From positions 1-5,936 of the forward strand of contig JAFDHR010000190.1 in NCBI GenBank assembly GCA_019308645.1: a DNA stretch of 5,936 bases, read 5' to 3'. Origin of the DNA: Deltaproteobacteria bacterium (GTDB taxonomy: Bacteria > Desulfobacterota > DSM-4660 > Desulfatiglandales > B25-G16). A program made the position numbers and the translations under genes. Numbering within the stretch: the stretch's first letter is position 1; each line of letters begins with the position of its first letter. The notes beneath the pieces were generated by a model that saw only the letters and a list, made by a program, of their open reading frames with translations, was not told the origin of the DNA and did not search any database. Positions 4,452-5,936 of the stretch are shown here, in pieces.

Positions 4452-4525
4452 GCCGCAGATTTTCGCTGATAAAAAATATTTTATATTATATATTAAAATC
4501 TTAATAATCTGCATCTTTCTGCGGC
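4452..4525. repeat. GCCGCAGA inverted repeat between livF and rpsB
   Basis: GCCGCAGA (4452-4459) is exactly complementary to TCTGCGGC (4518-4525), and 13 of 19 bases match if the arms are extended to GCnGAT. AT-rich sequence lies between the arms and can fold further. No T run follows on either strand, so it is not a typical terminator. The rest of the 415-bp gap (4213-4627) has the array remnants listed and no convincing gene. Confidence 0.55.
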
Positions 4526-4610
4526 AAAAAAGGGAATTCTTAAACAATACATCCCCACTGCTATGTAAAAAAGAAAATTTATTTTAATCAAGCCATAAAC
4601 AAGCAAACGA

Positions 4611-4618
4611 AAAGGAGG
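4611..4618 (+). promoter_or_regulatory. Strong Shine-Dalgarno site of rpsB
   Basis: AAAGGAGG lies 9 nt before the ATG at 4628. It is the best ribosome site in the window and fixes the start. Confidence 0.85.
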
Positions 4619-4627
4619 ATTATTTGC

Positions 4628-5506
4628 ATGCCAGAAATTAGTATGAAACTTCTATTAGAGGCTGGGGTTCATTTTGGGCATCAGACAAGAAAATGGAACC
4701 CTAAAATGAAGCCTTACATATTTGGAGCCAGGAACGGCATCTATATTATTGATCTGCAAAACACAGCTAAATTATTAAAAAAGGCTTATTCATTTTTTGT
4801 GAGGACAGTATCAGAAGGTGGAAGCGTGCTTTTTGTGGGCACAAAAAAACAGGCTCAGGATTCCATTGTAGAAGAGGCTGAACGATGTGGTATGTTTTAT
4901 GTTTGTAATAGATGGCTGGGGGGCACACTTACTAATTTTCAAACCATGAGAAAAAGCATCAATAGACTCAAAGAGCTTGAAGAAATGAAAAAAGATGGAA
5001 GCCTCAGCCGCTATACAAAAAAAGAGATAATAAAGATGGAAAAAGATTTTACAAAATTAGAAAGAAACTTGGGCGGCATCAAAAATATGGACGAACCACC
5101 ATCAGCGCTTTTTATTGTGGATACAAAGAAGGAAAAAATTGCACTTAATGAAGGGAAAAGATTAGGAATTCCTCTTGCTGCTATTGTCGACACAAATGGG
5201 GACCCAGAAGACATTGATTTTGTGCTCCCCGGAAATGATGATGCTATAAGATCCATCAGGCTATTAACCTCTATTATTGCTGATGCCTGTATTGAAGGAC
5301 ATAAGGAGAGAGAGGAAAAACTAAGGGCTGAAGAGGAAGTTGAGATAAAGAAAGAAACTGAATTAGAAGAAATTAAGGAAGAAGTAATTACACCTACCGC
5401 AGAAAGTGAGGAAGGGCCTGAAGTTATAGTAGTAACTAAGAAACATAAATCCGTTAAACCATCAAGGCCCAAAGAGCCTGAGAAAATTCAAACTCAAACG
5501 GAATAA
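4628..5506 (+). CDS. rpsB: 30S ribosomal protein S2
   Basis: The 292-residue protein is S2, a component of the small ribosomal subunit. Family sequence runs from the start: [20 protein letters not shown] (4-23) then [31 protein letters not shown] (67-77), [18 protein letters not shown] (94-111), [20 protein letters not shown] (157-176) and [20 protein letters not shown] (180-199) then [11 protein letters not shown]. The S2 core ends near residue 226. The last 65 or so residues are a charged, Glu/Lys-rich tail that the E. coli protein (241 residues) does not have, and such tails occur in several phyla. It starts an rpsB-tsf operon, the common bacterial order, and probably has its own promoter in the 415-bp gap upstream. 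Confidence 0.98.
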   Translation: MPEISMKLLLEAGVHFGHQTRKWNPKMKPYIFGARNGIYIIDLQNTAKLLKKAYSFFVRTVSEGGSVLFVGTKKQAQDSIVEEAERCGMFYVCNRWLGGTLTNFQTMRKSINRLKELEEMKKDGSLSRYTKKEIIKMEKDFTKLERNLGGIKNMDEPPSALFIVDTKKEKIALNEGKRLGIPLAAIVDTNGDPEDIDFVLPGNDDAIRSIRLLTSIIADACIEGHKEREEKLRAEEEVEIKKETELEEIKEEVITPTAESEEGPEVIVVTKKHKSVKPSRPKEPEKIQTQTE

Positions 5507-5542
5507 TAAACTTTCTTAGCACATGCGGCCATTTATCCCGTG

Positions 5543-5685
5543 TTCACCCCATTAAATAGGTTCCCATTAGAAAATGTAACGGGGAAAAATGGGAAAAATA
5601 TGTTTCAATAATACGATATTGTTTCTTCACCCCGTTAAATAAATAGCTTACAAATGGAATCTCTTATTAGAGAACTTATTTAACG
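5543..5685 (+). promoter_or_regulatory. Structured rpsB-tsf intergenic region with alternative pairings
   Basis: Two near-identical 16-mers, TTCACCCC(A/G)TTAAATA, start at 5543 and 5626 (15 of 16 matching). TAACGGGG (5577-5584) can pair with CCCCATTA (5547-5554, one mismatch) or perfectly with CCCCGTTA (5630-5637). CGTTAAATAA (5633-5642), which overlaps the latter, pairs perfectly with TTATTTAACG (5676-5685) around an inner TCTCT/AGAGA stem (5660-5673). TCCCATT (5562-5568) also pairs with AATGGGA (5588-5594), interlocked with the first stem as in a pseudoknot. This could be a leader or attenuator for tsf, or a cluster of dispersed repeats. No gene is seen in 5507-5741. Confidence 0.45.
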
Positions 5686-5724
5686 AGGCACGCAAAGCAT
5701 TCTAATAATGATCCAGAGGCTTAG

Positions 5725-5733
5725 AAAAAGGAG
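5725..5733 (+). promoter_or_regulatory. Shine-Dalgarno site deciding a TTG start for tsf
   Basis: AAAAAGGAG ends 8 nt before the TTG at 5742. The first in-frame ATG lies inside the conserved GIMDCK motif and would remove the N-terminal domain, so TTG is the start. Confidence 0.75.
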
Positions 5734-5741
5734 AAAGTACA

Positions 5742-5936
5742 TTGAAAATATCCATTCAGTCGGTAAAAGAACTCAGAGAAAAGACAGGTGTAGGCATAAT
5801 GGATTGCAAAAATGCCCTTCGGGAGGCAGGTGGAGATAATAACAAGGCTATTGATATATTAAGAAAAAAAGGTATCGCAAAGTCCCAAAAACGAGAGGGC
5901 AGGATTGCTTCAGAGGGCCAAATTCAGTCTTATGTG
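5742..5936 (+). CDS. tsf: Elongation factor Ts, N-terminal part (runs off the window)
   Basis: The 65 visible residues carry the EF-Ts N-terminal UBA-like domain and the motif that contacts EF-Tu: [20 protein letters not shown] (4-23), [21 protein letters not shown] (24-44) and [12 protein letters not shown] (50-61). EF-Ts is the cytoplasmic nucleotide-exchange factor that reloads EF-Tu with GTP. It follows rpsB by 235 bp, a rather long gap for this pair. It starts with TTG behind AAAAAGGAG, which may lower initiation. The frame is open to the window end. Confidence 0.96.
   Translation, partial: MKISIQSVKELREKTGVGIMDCKNALREAGGDNNKAIDILRKKGIAKSQKREGRIASEGQIQSYV

Noticed and set aside
4350..4547. 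Minus-strand 65-residue frame in the livF-rpsB gap
   Set aside because: It is an AT-rich translation running through the GCCGCAGA hairpin, with no family resemblance or ribosome site.
5011..5472. Long minus-strand open frame opposite rpsB
   Set aside because: It lies wholly inside the certain S2 gene, has a Ser-rich low-complexity translation typical of the complement of a Glu/Lys-rich region, and no ribosome site.

Overview
This AT-rich bacterial window holds the downstream part of a branched-chain-amino-acid-type (Liv/HAAT) ABC transporter cluster, followed by the start of the housekeeping rpsB-tsf operon. All supported genes read on the + strand. Nothing here fixes the species. The Liv cluster linked to an acyl-CoA synthetase, the four-helix-bundle gene and the patterned intergenic repeats would suit an anaerobic Gram-negative-type bacterium, such as an anammox planctomycete or a deltaproteobacterium-like lineage. 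That placement is inference.

Layout: 1-474, C-terminal end of an AMP-forming long-chain acyl-CoA synthetase. 475-761, repeat-filled gap with nested inverted repeats. 762-1633, LivH-type permease, split by a frameshift after 24 codons; a TGA and an ATG overlap there. 1634-2250, inserted composite element with a 23S-rRNA-intervening-sequence-type four-helix-bundle gene. 2254-3324, LivM-type permease. 3325-3408, short gap with a 9-nt-period array. 3409-4212, LivF-type ATPase. 4213-4627, non-coding stretch with array remnants, hairpins and a possible gene scrap. 4628-5506, rpsB (30S protein S2). 5507-5741, structured gap. 5742-5936, 5' end of tsf (EF-Ts), starting at TTG.

LivH and LivM would form the membrane channel and LivF one of the two ATPases. 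The synthetase could activate an imported or related carboxylic acid as its CoA thioester. No LivG-type ATPase or periplasmic binding protein lies in the window.

The most unusual content is between the genes. Several families of short tandem arrays have a fixed core and variable positions: ATTGAnn (7 nt), GTTTnTTGn (9 nt), CACnAAGn (8 nt) and AATAACn (7 nt). They are mostly arranged as inverted pairs and often start within a few bases of a stop codon. In the livH-livM gap these arrays bound two adjacent units of 107 and 510 bp. Each unit is followed by a copy of the livH 3' end, AAAGGGTTTA, as if it had inserted with target duplication. The larger unit carries the four-helix-bundle gene, the smaller has no gene.
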